This document shows, piece after piece, positions 24,774-33,219 of a DNA stretch of 64,000 nt (its first letter is position 1; each line of letters opens with the position of its first letter). The stretch is from an uncultured Rhodospirillales bacterium (lineage in GTDB: Bacteria > Pseudomonadota > Alphaproteobacteria > CACIAM-22H2), in contig CALANV010000018.1 of NCBI GenBank assembly GCA_937926175.1, positions 62,001 through 126,000 of the forward strand, in the 5' to 3' direction. The notes below the pieces were generated by a model. It saw only the letters and a list, made by a program, of their open reading frames with translations, had not been told where the DNA came from and made no database searches. A program made the position numbers and the translations under genes.

Positions 24774-26015
24774 ATGTCCGACCCCGTCCAGGCCCAGTAC
24801 GAGGCCTATCCCTATCCGCCGCGCGACCCGCGCGACGAGGCCAAGCGGCTGATCCTCGGCTCGCCGAGCCATCTCGCCGAACTCAATCACTACGTCTTCG
24901 GCGGCGGCCTCGACCTGACGCGCCCGTTTCGCGTCCTCGTCGCGGGCGGCGGAACCGGCGATGCCGCCATCATGCTGGCGCAGCAGCTCGCCTGGGCCGG
25001 CGCCGGAGAGGCGGAGGTCGTCTATCTCGACATGTCGCGCGCCGCGCGCAGAGTCGCCGAAGCGCGCGCCCGACAGCGCGGTCTGTCGAATATCCGTTTC
25101 GTCACCGGCTCGCTGCTCGAACTGGACGCGCTCGGTCTCGGGATGTTCGACTACATCGACTGCTGTGGCGTGCTTCATCACCTTCCCGATCCGGCGGCCG
25201 GACTCGCCGCGCTGACGCGCGCGCTCGCGCCGCACGGCGGCATGGGCCTGATGCTGTACGGCGCGCTGGGCCGCACCGGCGTCTATCACGTGCAGGCGAT
25301 GCTCAACGCGATCGCGCCACCGACGGCGGATCCGGCCGCGCGCCTGCAGCTCGCGCGCCGTCTTCTCGCGCAGTTGCCGGCGACGAACTGGCTCAAGCGC
25401 AATCCGTTCGTGACCGATCACATCGTCGAGGGCGATGTCGGGCTTTACGACCTGCTGCTGCACGCCCGCGACCGCGCCTACACGGTCGAGGAGATCGGGG
25501 CGCTCGTCGACGGCGCGCGGCTGCGCCTCGTGAGTTTCGTGCCGCCCGCGCGCTACGAACCCGCAAGCTACATCAGCGACGCCGCACTCCTGAAACGGGT
25601 CCAGGAGCTGCCGCCGCTCGCCCGCGCCGCCTTCGCGGAACGGCTCGCCGGCAACATCAAGGCGCATGTATTCTACGCCGTGCATGCGGCGAATCCGGTG
25701 GCGCCACCGCGCCCCGATGCGCCCGACCTCGTGCCCGTGCTGTTCGATGCGTCGCCCGAGCAGCTCGCGCGCGGCCTGAAACCGGGTGGCATGCTGACCG
25801 TCAGCGCCGAAGGGCTCAGCCTGCGCTTTCCGCTGCCGCGGCTCGCACCGGCGATCTGCAGCCTGATCGACGGAACGCGCACGCTGGAGGAAATCCGCGC
25901 CGCCCTCGCGGCGAAGGCCGGCCCGCTCGACTGGCCGGCCTTCGCTGCGGAGTTCGCATCGCTGTTCGCCGCCCTCAACGGCAGCGGCAAGCTGTTCCTG
26001 CGCCGGCGACGGTGA
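24774..26015 (+). CDS. Class I SAM-dependent methyltransferase with C-terminal PqqD-like domain
   Basis: A 413-residue protein. Methyltransferase part (about 40-160): motif I RVLVAGGGTGDAAIMLA, motif IV MFDYIDCCGVLHHLPDP. The N-terminus has the QAQYEAYPYPPRDPRDE stretch seen in a group of alphaproteobacterial methyltransferases. The last ~90 residues carry a PqqD-like pattern, ICSLIDGTRTLEEIRAAL, preceded by a beta-strand region (SAEGLSLRFPLPRL). PqqD-type domains recognise peptides in RiPP pathways; no precursor peptide gene was seen nearby. Substrate unknown. Confidence 0.85.
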   Translation: MSDPVQAQYEAYPYPPRDPRDEAKRLILGSPSHLAELNHYVFGGGLDLTRPFRVLVAGGGTGDAAIMLAQQLAWAGAGEAEVVYLDMSRAARRVAEARARQRGLSNIRFVTGSLLELDALGLGMFDYIDCCGVLHHLPDPAAGLAALTRALAPHGGMGLMLYGALGRTGVYHVQAMLNAIAPPTADPAARLQLARRLLAQLPATNWLKRNPFVTDHIVEGDVGLYDLLLHARDRAYTVEEIGALVDGARLRLVSFVPPARYEPASYISDAALLKRVQELPPLARAAFAERLAGNIKAHVFYAVHAANPVAPPRPDAPDLVPVLFDASPEQLARGLKPGGMLTVSAEGLSLRFPLPRLAPAICSLIDGTRTLEEIRAALAAKAGPLDWPAFAAEFASLFAALNGSGKLFLRRRR

Positions 26016-26025
26016 AGCGCCCTGC

Positions 26026-26268
26026 TTACGGCTCCCAGAACGAACGCGACCCTTCCAGTTCGGCCGTCGCCCGATCGATGCCGATGTCGCGCAGGAGACG
26101 GTCGTCGAGCGCGAGCAACGCACGCCGGCTGCGCGCCCGTTCGTGCCACGACGCGATCCGGTCGGCGAGCCTGATGAGAAGCGCCTGAATCGTCGACCGG
26201 ACGGCGCGCCGCGCCTGCCGGTCGAGCGCCGGGGCGAAGGTCGGATGGGGGCTGCACGTCCGGTCCAT
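26026..26268 (-). CDS. DUF1127 family small protein (copy C)
   Basis: 80 residues from ATG 26268, which has GGGAG eight bases upstream; a TTG two codons earlier is less likely. A basic helix (LADRIASWHERARSRRALL) leads into the DUF1127 core ALDDRLLRDIGIDRATAELE and a short aromatic end FWEP. It is head-to-head with the GcvA-like LysR gene at 26393, the same layout as copy B and its LysR gene at 17549. Confidence 0.85.
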   Translation of the reverse strand: MDRTCSPHPTFAPALDRQARRAVRSTIQALLIRLADRIASWHERARSRRALLALDDRLLRDIGIDRATAELEGSRSFWEP

Positions 26269-26321
26269 GGCCAAGTCTCCCTAATGCATCGCGTCGAGCC
26301 GATTTCATGCTCGACACAACA

Positions 26322-26349
26322 TTTGTGCAGCCCGATTCTTGCGCACAAA
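26322..26349. promoter_or_regulatory. Candidate LysR binding site: inverted repeat TTTGTGC...GCACAAA
   Basis: Perfect 7-base arms at 26322-26328 and 26343-26349, 21 bases centre to centre, in the 124-base gap between the divergent DUF1127 copy C and lysR copy 2 starts. Spacing of two helical turns suits a LysR dimer pair. Confidence 0.5.
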
Positions 26350-26392
26350 CGATCTTTCCTCGTACGATGGCTTAGAAAAATTAAGGCATGAC

Positions 26393-27382
26393 ATGGCCAG
26401 ATCCCTGCCGCCGCTCAACGCATTGCGCGCCTTCGAAGCGGCGGCGCGCCATCTGAGCTTCACCCGCGCCGCCGCCGAGCTGAATGTCACCCAGGCGGCG
26501 GTGAGCCATCAGGTGAAGGCGCTCGAGGCGCAACTGGGCGTGAAGCTGTTCCGGCGCCTGACGCGCAGGCTGCTGCTGACGGAAGAGGGCCACGCGCTGC
26601 TGCCTGAGCTGCGCGACGCCTTCGACCGGCTCGCCCAGGCCGTGGACCGGGTGCGTCGCGGCGGGCAAGGCACACTGACCATCAGCTTGCTGACGACGTT
26701 CGCGCTCGGCTGGCTGGTGCCGCGCCTGCCGCAGTTTCAGGCCGCGCATCCGTCGATCGACGTCCGCCTGACGACGACGAGCCGGATGGTCGACTTCGCC
26801 ACGGAGGACGTCGACGTCGCGATCCGGTACGGCGCCGGCGGCTGGCGCGACCTTCGCTGCGACAAGCTGTTCGACGACGTGCTGACCCCGCTTGCAGGCG
26901 CGCGTTTCAAGGACCGCCTGCGCCGACCGGAGGACATCCTGTCCGTGCCGCTGCTCCACGAACACGACGGGCCGTATGACTGGCCGATCTGGTTCCGGGC
27001 CGTCGGCCTACCGCTGGACAAGGCGAAGACCGGTGCGCGTTTCGATTCGACGCGGATCGCCGTCCATGCGGCAATCGCCGGTGCCGGCGTCGCCGTCGGC
27101 GCGCCGTTCATGTTCAGCGACGAACTTGCGGCCGGCACGCTGTTCCAGCCGTTCGACATCCTCGTGCCGAACGGCAAGGCCTATTGGCTGGTATGCCCCG
27201 AGGCGACCGCCGAACGACCGAAGATCAAGGCGTTCCGCGAGTGGATCCTGGCCGAGGCGGCGCGATTCAATCCGACGGCGACGATTCCCGCACGTAATAG
27301 ATCAGGTCGAGCGGCGGCGGCGCGACGCCGGTCTGCGACAGCAGCCCGTGCGCCTGGCCGCGGTGGTGCGTCTGGTGATTGA
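26393..27382 (+). CDS. LysR family transcriptional regulator, GcvA-like (copy 2)
   Basis: ATG 26393 gives 329 residues (a TTG at 26339 is possible but adds non-family sequence). Winged helix: SLPPLNALRAFEAAARHLSF and NVTQAAVSHQVKALEAQLGV, nearly identical to the LysR at 17549. The effector domain includes GWLVPRLPQFQAAHPSIDVR and ends FREWILAEAARF. The final ~40 residues are Arg/Ala-rich and overlap the convergent dinB gene by 116 bases, so the true functional end is probably near 27265. Divergent from DUF1127 copy C. Confidence 0.92.
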   Translation: MARSLPPLNALRAFEAAARHLSFTRAAAELNVTQAAVSHQVKALEAQLGVKLFRRLTRRLLLTEEGHALLPELRDAFDRLAQAVDRVRRGGQGTLTISLLTTFALGWLVPRLPQFQAAHPSIDVRLTTTSRMVDFATEDVDVAIRYGAGGWRDLRCDKLFDDVLTPLAGARFKDRLRRPEDILSVPLLHEHDGPYDWPIWFRAVGLPLDKAKTGARFDSTRIAVHAAIAGAGVAVGAPFMFSDELAAGTLFQPFDILVPNGKAYWLVCPEATAERPKIKAFREWILAEAARFNPTATIPARNRSGRAAAARRRSATAARAPGRGGASGD

Positions 27383-27776
27383 AGAAATGCGCCAGCACGA
27401 AGCGCATCGGCGTCGCCTGCGACTCGCCCGCCATGTTCTTGTAGCGGAGGGTCGAGTTCAGCGTCGGCTCGTCCATGGCCTCGATCACGTTGATGATCTG
27501 CGCGTCCTCGGCCTCGCGCGCGACGCGCAGACCGGCGAAGTCCCCGTAGAGGATCTGGTCGAGCGCGCGAATACCGGGATCGTGGCCGGTGATGCGGCCG
27601 ATCCACAGGCGATCGGCCACCAGGACATGGTTGAGCGTTCCGTGCAGCGAACCGAAGAAGGCCGCCCGCGGCTTCATGTATTCCGCCTCGGTCAACTGCG
27701 CGCAGGCGGCGTAGAGACGCCGGTTGGCCCACTGGTTGTAGCGGGCGAGCGTACGGAAATAATCGAGCGTCGGCAT
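27267..27776 (-). CDS. DinB family metal-dependent protein
   Basis: A 169-residue four-helix-bundle protein of the DinB/YfiT group. The three metal-binding histidines fit LNHVLVADRLWIGR (first) and HFFNHQTHHRGQAHGLL (second and third). Opening helix: LARYNQWANRRLYAACAQLT. DinB-like proteins bind divalent metal and include thiol transferases; most have unknown roles, though some are damage-inducible. GGGGGA precedes the ATG. The gene's 3' end is antisense to the LysR tail. Confidence 0.9.
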   Translation of the reverse strand: MPTLDYFRTLARYNQWANRRLYAACAQLTEAEYMKPRAAFFGSLHGTLNHVLVADRLWIGRITGHDPGIRALDQILYGDFAGLRVAREAEDAQIINVIEAMDEPTLNSTLRYKNMAGESQATPMRFVLAHFFNHQTHHRGQAHGLLSQTGVAPPPLDLIYYVRESSPSD

Positions 27777-27883
27777 CGCGGTTCCCCCTTCCGCCTCGCA
27801 GCGTGCCGCCGCGCCCGTGACCGGTCAACGTTTCTCGCCTGCCGTCACGCGAAACGCCGGCCCGACCGTCGCGTGTCGCGGCG

Positions 27884-29113
27884 CTAGGTGCGCGGCCGCG
27901 CCGTTGCCGCTTCCGTCCGCTGCACGGCCGCTGCCGCGTCCGGCATCATCACGACCTTGATGCAGCCATTGGCCTTGTCGCGGAAGGTGCGGTACGCGGC
28001 AGGGCCGTCGTCGAGCACGGCACGATGGGTGATAATGAAGGTCGGGTCGATCTCGCCCTGCCGGATGCGTTCGAGCAGCGAGCGCATGTAGCGCTGCACG
28101 TGCGTCTGCCCGCTGCGGATCGTGAGCCCCTTCTGCATGACGGCGCCGAACGGGAACTTGTCGATCGCGCCGCCATAGACGCCGGCGACCGAAACGTTGC
28201 CGCCCTTGCGGCAGCACATCAGGATCTGCCGCAGCGCCGCGGCGCGATCGGTCGCGAGATAGAAGAACGCCTTGGCGCGATCGAGCGCGGCGTCGAATTC
28301 GCCCCAGCCGTGCGCCTCCATGCCGACGGCATCGATGCAGGCATCCGGTCCCCGACCATCGGTCATCGTCTGCAGACGGTCGTAGACCTCTTCCTCGATG
28401 AAGTGGATCGCGTCGGTGGCGCCGGCCCGCGACCGCGCGAGCGCCAGACGCTCGGGCACACGGTCGATCGCGACGATGCGTTCGGCCCCGAGAAGGCGGG
28501 CACTTGCGATCGCGAACTGTCCGACCGGCCCGCAGCCCCACACCGCGACCGTGTCGCCGGGCTGGATGTCGCAGTTGAGCGCCGCCATCCAGCCGGTCGG
28601 CAGGATGTCCGACAGGAACAGGACCTGCTCGTCCGTCATCCCCTCGGGGACCTTGAGCGGGCCGACATCGGCATGCGGCACGCGGACATACTCGGCCTGC
28701 CCCCCCGCGTAGCCACCGGTCAGATGCGAATAGCCGAAGATGCCCGCGGTGGCATAGCCGTAGACCTTCGCCGCCATCTCCGCGTTCGGGTTGGTCGTAT
28801 CGCAGCACGAATAGAGCTCGCGCTGGCAGAAGAAGCACTCGCCGCAGGCGATCGGGAACGGCACGACGACGCGGTCGCCCTTCTTCAGGCGGTGGACGTC
28901 GGCGCCGACTTCGACGACCTCGCCCATGAATTCGTGGCCGAGGACGTCACCTTCCTTCATGCCCGGGATGTAGCCGTCATAAAGGTGAAGATCGGACCCG
29001 CAGATCGCGGTCGACGACACCTTGACGATCACGTCGCCCGGATCCTCGATCGCGGGATCGGGCACCGTATCGACCCGCACGTCGCCCTTGCCATGCCAGC
29101 ACAGCGCCTTCAT
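27884..29113 (-). CDS. Zinc-dependent alcohol dehydrogenase, glutathione-independent formaldehyde dehydrogenase-like
   Basis: 409 residues from ATG 29113, with GGAGG upstream. It has the catalytic-zinc motif AICGSDLHLYDG...GHEFMGEV and the structural-zinc cysteines in CGECFFCQRELYSCC. The NAD fold has VAVWGCGPVGQFAIASARLL. The sequence VYGGAIDKFPFGAVMQKGLT and the extra loop after the structural zinc place it with the YycR/formaldehyde-dehydrogenase-like group, which oxidises aldehydes or alcohols. Substrate not defined. It is followed on the same strand by dinB after a 107-base gap, and no operon is obvious. Confidence 0.92.
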   Translation of the reverse strand: MKALCWHGKGDVRVDTVPDPAIEDPGDVIVKVSSTAICGSDLHLYDGYIPGMKEGDVLGHEFMGEVVEVGADVHRLKKGDRVVVPFPIACGECFFCQRELYSCCDTTNPNAEMAAKVYGYATAGIFGYSHLTGGYAGGQAEYVRVPHADVGPLKVPEGMTDEQVLFLSDILPTGWMAALNCDIQPGDTVAVWGCGPVGQFAIASARLLGAERIVAIDRVPERLALARSRAGATDAIHFIEEEVYDRLQTMTDGRGPDACIDAVGMEAHGWGEFDAALDRAKAFFYLATDRAAALRQILMCCRKGGNVSVAGVYGGAIDKFPFGAVMQKGLTIRSGQTHVQRYMRSLLERIRQGEIDPTFIITHRAVLDDGPAAYRTFRDKANGCIKVVMMPDAAAAVQRTEAATARPRT

Positions 29114-29207
29114 CGGAAAACCTCCGCGTTGCCGCGCGACTAACGCGCATGCGGGGCAGAACGGCGCGACGCGGCCGCGGTTCCTGAGGCGCGAGGCGGC
29201 CGCCGTT

Positions 29208-31181
29208 TCAGGTCTTGAGCTGCGGCAGATCCTTGTAAAGCTCGAGCGCCTCGGGGTTGGCGAGGGCTTCGCGGTTCTTGATCGGCCGGCCGTGGACGAT
29301 GTCGCGCACGGCGAGCTCGACGATCTTGCCGCTCTTGGTGCGCGGAATGTCGGCGACCTGGATGATCTTCGCCGGGACATGCCGCGGCGTGGTGTTGCGG
29401 CGGATCTGGTCCCTGATCCGCTGCTCGAGCGCCGGCGTCAGCGTCACGCCGTCGCGCAGACGCACGAACAGGACGACGCGCACGTCGTTGTCCCAGTCCT
29501 GGCCGATGACGATGGACTCGAGCACCTCGTCGATCTGCTCGACTTGGCGGTAGATCTCGGCCGTGCCGATCCGCACGCCGCCCGGATTCAGCACGGCGTC
29601 GGAGCGGCCGTAGATGATGACGCCGTCATGCGACGTGAGCTCGGTCCAGTCGCCATGCGTCCACACGCCGGGGAACTTCTCGAAATAGGCGGCGCGGTAC
29701 TTGCGTCCGTCGGGATCGTTCCAGAAGCCGACGGGCATCGACGGGAACGGCTTGACGCAGACGAGCTCGCCCTTGGTGCCGCGCGTCGGCCGGCCGTTCT
29801 CGTCGAACACCTCGACCGCCATGCCGAGACCGCGCGCCTGGATCTCGCCGCGCCATACGGGCAGCGTCGGCACGCCAAGGACGAAACACGACACGATATC
29901 GGTGCCGCCGGAGATCGAGGCGAGATGGACGTCCTGCTTCACCCGCCGGTACACGTAGTCGAAGCTTTCCGCGACCAACGGCGAGCCGGTCGACGTGATC
30001 GTCCGGACGGTCGTGAGCTTGTGGGTGCGCGCCGGCTCGATACCGGCCTTGGCGCAGGCGTCGATGAACTTCGCCGAGGTCCCGAACAGGGTGAACCCCG
30101 CCTCGTCGGCGAAATCGAACAGCACGTTGCCGTTCGGGTAGAACGGCGAGCCGTCGTAGAGGCAGAGCGTCGCCTCGGCCGCGAGACCCGACACCAGCCA
30201 GTTCCACATCATCCACGAGCAGGTCGTGAAGTAGAACACGCGGTCGCCCGGCCTGACGTCGCAATGGAGCAGGTGCTCCTTCAGGTGCTGGATCAGCGTG
30301 CCGCCGGCGCCGTGGACGATGCATTTCGGCGCTCCGGTCGTGCCCGACGAATAGAGAATGTAGAGCGGATGGTTGAACGGGAGCTGCGCGAACTCGATCG
30401 CGCCGGGCCCGTAGGGCGCGACGAAGTCCGACCACAGGACGGCGCCGCGGATGCCGTCGAGGCTCGGTGCTGCGTTCACATAGGGCGTGACGACGACCTT
30501 CTCGACCGACGGCAGGCGGGCCACGATGTCGCGCAGCTTGCCGAGGCAGTCATGCGTCTTGCCGTTGTAGTAGTAGCCATCGACCGCGAACAGCACCTTC
30601 GGCTCGATCTGGCCGAAGCGGTCGAGCACGCCCTGGACGCCGAAATCCGGCGAGCATGACGACCACACCGCGCCGAGGCTCGTCGCCGCCAGCATGGCGA
30701 TGATCGGCTCGGGCATATTCGGCAGGTATCCGGCGACACGATCGCCCGCCGTGACGCCGGCCGCCTTGAGCGCCTGGGCAAGGCGGCTGACCTCGGCGTT
30801 GAGCTCGGCCCAGGTCATGGTGCGGCGGACCTTGTCCTCGCCACGGAAGATCAGCGCGGGAGTGTCGTCGCTGCGCCGCAGCAGATTCTGCGCGAAATTG
30901 AGCCGCCCGTTCGGGAAGAACCGTGCCCCCGGCATCCGGTCCGCGTCGACGAGCACGACGTCGCCCGGATCGCCGATGATGCGGCCGAACGACCACATCT
31001 CGCGCCAGAAGAGGGCAGGCTGGTCCACCGACCACCGCCACAGCGCCTGGTAATCCGGGAGGCTGAGCCCGTGCCGGCGCTCGACGTCCGTCCGGAAGGC
31101 GGTGATGTTCGCTTTGGCGATGCGATCGGGCGATGGCTGCCAGAGCGGCAGGGCAGCCGTGGCGGCTTCGGGCATGGGCAT
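29208..31181 (-). CDS. Acetoacetyl-CoA synthetase
   Basis: A 657-residue adenylate-forming enzyme that activates acetoacetate to acetoacetyl-CoA, linking ketone bodies or PHB breakdown to central metabolism. Signatures: N-terminal WRWSVDQPALFWREMWSFG, P-loop YSSGTTGAPKCIVHGAGG, YGRSDAVLNPGGVRIG, and the C-terminal catalytic lysine in RTKSGKIVELAVRD. AGGAGA precedes the ATG. Length is normal for the family. Divergent from the EamA cluster. Confidence 0.95.
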   Translation of the reverse strand: MPMPEAATAALPLWQPSPDRIAKANITAFRTDVERRHGLSLPDYQALWRWSVDQPALFWREMWSFGRIIGDPGDVVLVDADRMPGARFFPNGRLNFAQNLLRRSDDTPALIFRGEDKVRRTMTWAELNAEVSRLAQALKAAGVTAGDRVAGYLPNMPEPIIAMLAATSLGAVWSSCSPDFGVQGVLDRFGQIEPKVLFAVDGYYYNGKTHDCLGKLRDIVARLPSVEKVVVTPYVNAAPSLDGIRGAVLWSDFVAPYGPGAIEFAQLPFNHPLYILYSSGTTGAPKCIVHGAGGTLIQHLKEHLLHCDVRPGDRVFYFTTCSWMMWNWLVSGLAAEATLCLYDGSPFYPNGNVLFDFADEAGFTLFGTSAKFIDACAKAGIEPARTHKLTTVRTITSTGSPLVAESFDYVYRRVKQDVHLASISGGTDIVSCFVLGVPTLPVWRGEIQARGLGMAVEVFDENGRPTRGTKGELVCVKPFPSMPVGFWNDPDGRKYRAAYFEKFPGVWTHGDWTELTSHDGVIIYGRSDAVLNPGGVRIGTAEIYRQVEQIDEVLESIVIGQDWDNDVRVVLFVRLRDGVTLTPALEQRIRDQIRRNTTPRHVPAKIIQVADIPRTKSGKIVELAVRDIVHGRPIKNREALANPEALELYKDLPQLKT

Positions 31182-31325
31182 GTCTCTCCTGTCGAATTAG
31201 GCGCCTTTTAACCTGAAAGCGCGGCGACGCGGAAGGGTGCGCGGCAGACGCAAAGGAGCTTTGCCGGCGCTGCGCTGGCACACCCGCCGCCACCTGGCGT
31301 AGGCTGAGCTTCCAGTCCTGTCCGC

Positions 31326-32270
31326 ATGCCGCTCAAACGCCTTTCCGCCGCATTCGCCGCCAGATCGAGTCCGACGCGCGCTGCGCTGTGGATGATCGTG
31401 GCCGCGGCCTTCTTCGCCTCCATGAGCGCGCTCATCCGGAAGCTCTCGGAAGACCTCCATGTCCTGGAGATCGTCTTTTTCCGCAATCTTGCCGGGTTCG
31501 CCTTCATGGTGCCGTGGCTGGTCCGTACCGGCGTACGGGGACTGCGCACCGACAACACGCGGCTCTATCTCGGGCGGTCGCTGATCGGCCTGATGTCGAT
31601 GTTCTTGTGGTTCACCGCGCTCACGATGATGCCGCTGGCCGAGGCGACGGCGCTCGCCTTCACGGCGCCGCTGTTCGCGACGGTGGCCGCCGTCCTCATC
31701 CTGGGCGAGACGGTCCGTGCGCGCCGCTGGACCGCCACCATCGTCGGCTTCATCGGTGCGATGATCGTGCTGAGACCCGGCTTCGGTTCGGTCGGCCTGC
31801 CCGAGGTGCTCGTCCTGCTGTCGGCCGCGATCCAGGGGCTCAACATCGTCGTGGTCAGGCAATTGAGCCGCGTCGAGGATCCGAATGCCGTCGTAACCTA
31901 CATGACGCTCTATATCCTCCCGTTCTCGCTCGTTCCCGCCCTGTTCGTATGGACGAACCCGCCGCCGCATACCTGGATCTGGATCGCGCTGCTCGGCCTG
32001 TGCGGCACGGCCGGCCACCAGGCCTTCACCCGCGCCTTCGCGATCAGCGACGCCTCGGCGCTGCTTGCCTTCGATTACGCGAAGCTGCCGTTCGTGGCAC
32101 TGATCGCCTGGTTCGCGTTCGGCGAGGCGCCCGACATCTGGACCTGGCTCGGCGCCGCCGTCATCGTCGGCGCCACCGTCTATATCGCCCATCGTGAGGC
32201 CACGATCGCGCGCCGTGCGGCGGCGGCGAAGTCCTCCGCCCCGAGCGCCGCGCACGCCGCCCATGACTGA
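31326..32270 (+). CDS. EamA/DMT family transporter (tandem copy 1)
   Basis: A 314-residue protein with ten predicted membrane helices in two EamA repeats. Repeat 1 starts RAALWMIVAAAFFASMSALI and has MMPLAEATALAFTAPLFATV; repeat 2 contains GTAGHQAFTRAFAISDASAL. Drug/metabolite transporters export amino acids, metabolites or drugs; the substrate is unknown. Its 3' end overlaps the start of copy 2 by 8 bases. Copies 2 and 3 follow in tandem, indicating local amplification. Confidence 0.92.
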   Translation: MPLKRLSAAFAARSSPTRAALWMIVAAAFFASMSALIRKLSEDLHVLEIVFFRNLAGFAFMVPWLVRTGVRGLRTDNTRLYLGRSLIGLMSMFLWFTALTMMPLAEATALAFTAPLFATVAAVLILGETVRARRWTATIVGFIGAMIVLRPGFGSVGLPEVLVLLSAAIQGLNIVVVRQLSRVEDPNAVVTYMTLYILPFSLVPALFVWTNPPPHTWIWIALLGLCGTAGHQAFTRAFAISDASALLAFDYAKLPFVALIAWFAFGEAPDIWTWLGAAVIVGATVYIAHREATIARRAAAAKSSAPSAAHAAHD

Positions 32271-33219
32271 CGCCTGCGCGGGCCTGCGCCCGCACACGAG
32301 ATTGGCGGCACGCCTGCGCGATCTTCCCGACAATGTGCGCGGCGCGCTGTGGATGGTGCTGGCCGGGGCCTGCTTCGCGCTGCAAGGCGCGATGGTGAAG
32401 GCGGTCGGCGAACGACTCGACGTCCTGCAGGTGCAGTTCTTCCGCTGTCTGTTCGGTTTCCTTACCGTGCTGCCATTCGTGATGGGCCCGATGCTTCAGG
32501 GGCGCATCGGCGAGGTGCTGCGCACCAGGCGGCCGGTCCTGCATGTCGCCCGCGCCCTCGTCGGCATCTCGGGCATGTTCTGCGGCTTCTATGCGGTGAC
32601 GCACTTGCCGCTGGCGGACGCGATCGCCATCTCGTTCACGCGGCCGCTTTTCGTGATCGTCCTCGCCGTGCTGTTCCTGGGCGAGGTCGTCGGCTGGCGG
32701 CGCTGGGCGGCGACTGCGGTGGGATTCGTCGGCGTGCTCATCATCGTCCGGCCGGGCACGACCGCCTTCGACTGGGCGGCCGTGGTGGCGCTGCTCGGCG
32801 CCTTCCTGGTCGCCGACGTCGGCATCATGGTCAAGAAGCTGTCGACGACCGAGCGCAACGTCACAGTCCTGTTCTACTTCACCACCATCACGACCCTGGT
32901 CTCGGCCGTTCCCGCGTATCTCGTCTGGATCGCGCCGACACCGGTGGAATTCGCACTCATGGTGCTCGTCGGCATCAGCGCGACGGCGGGCCAGGCATTG
33001 GCGTTGCGCGCCTACCGCATCGGCGAGGCCAGCGCAGTGACGCCGTTCGATTCGACGCGCATGCTGTTCGCCGTCGCCTACGGCCTGCTTCTCTTCGGCG
33101 AGGTGCCGGACCTGTGGACGCTCGCAGGCGCGACGATCCTGATCGGCAGCACCATCTACATCGCCCATCGCGAGTACCGGCTCGGCAGGGCGACGGCCAG
33201 CGGCGGAGCGGGCGGATGA
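32263..33219 (+). CDS. EamA/DMT family transporter (tandem copy 2)
   Basis: 318 residues from ATG 32263, overlapping copy 1. Two EamA repeats with ten membrane segments: DNVRGALWMVLAGACFALQG, THLPLADAIAISFTRPLFVI and, in the second half, GISATAGQALALRAYRIGEA. Similar in pattern to copies 1 and 3 but clearly diverged. The stop overlaps the start of copy 3 by 4 bases, so all three would be made from one message. Confidence 0.92.
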   Translation: MTDACAGLRPHTRLAARLRDLPDNVRGALWMVLAGACFALQGAMVKAVGERLDVLQVQFFRCLFGFLTVLPFVMGPMLQGRIGEVLRTRRPVLHVARALVGISGMFCGFYAVTHLPLADAIAISFTRPLFVIVLAVLFLGEVVGWRRWAATAVGFVGVLIIVRPGTTAFDWAAVVALLGAFLVADVGIMVKKLSTTERNVTVLFYFTTITTLVSAVPAYLVWIAPTPVEFALMVLVGISATAGQALALRAYRIGEASAVTPFDSTRMLFAVAYGLLLFGEVPDLWTLAGATILIGSTIYIAHREYRLGRATASGGAGG

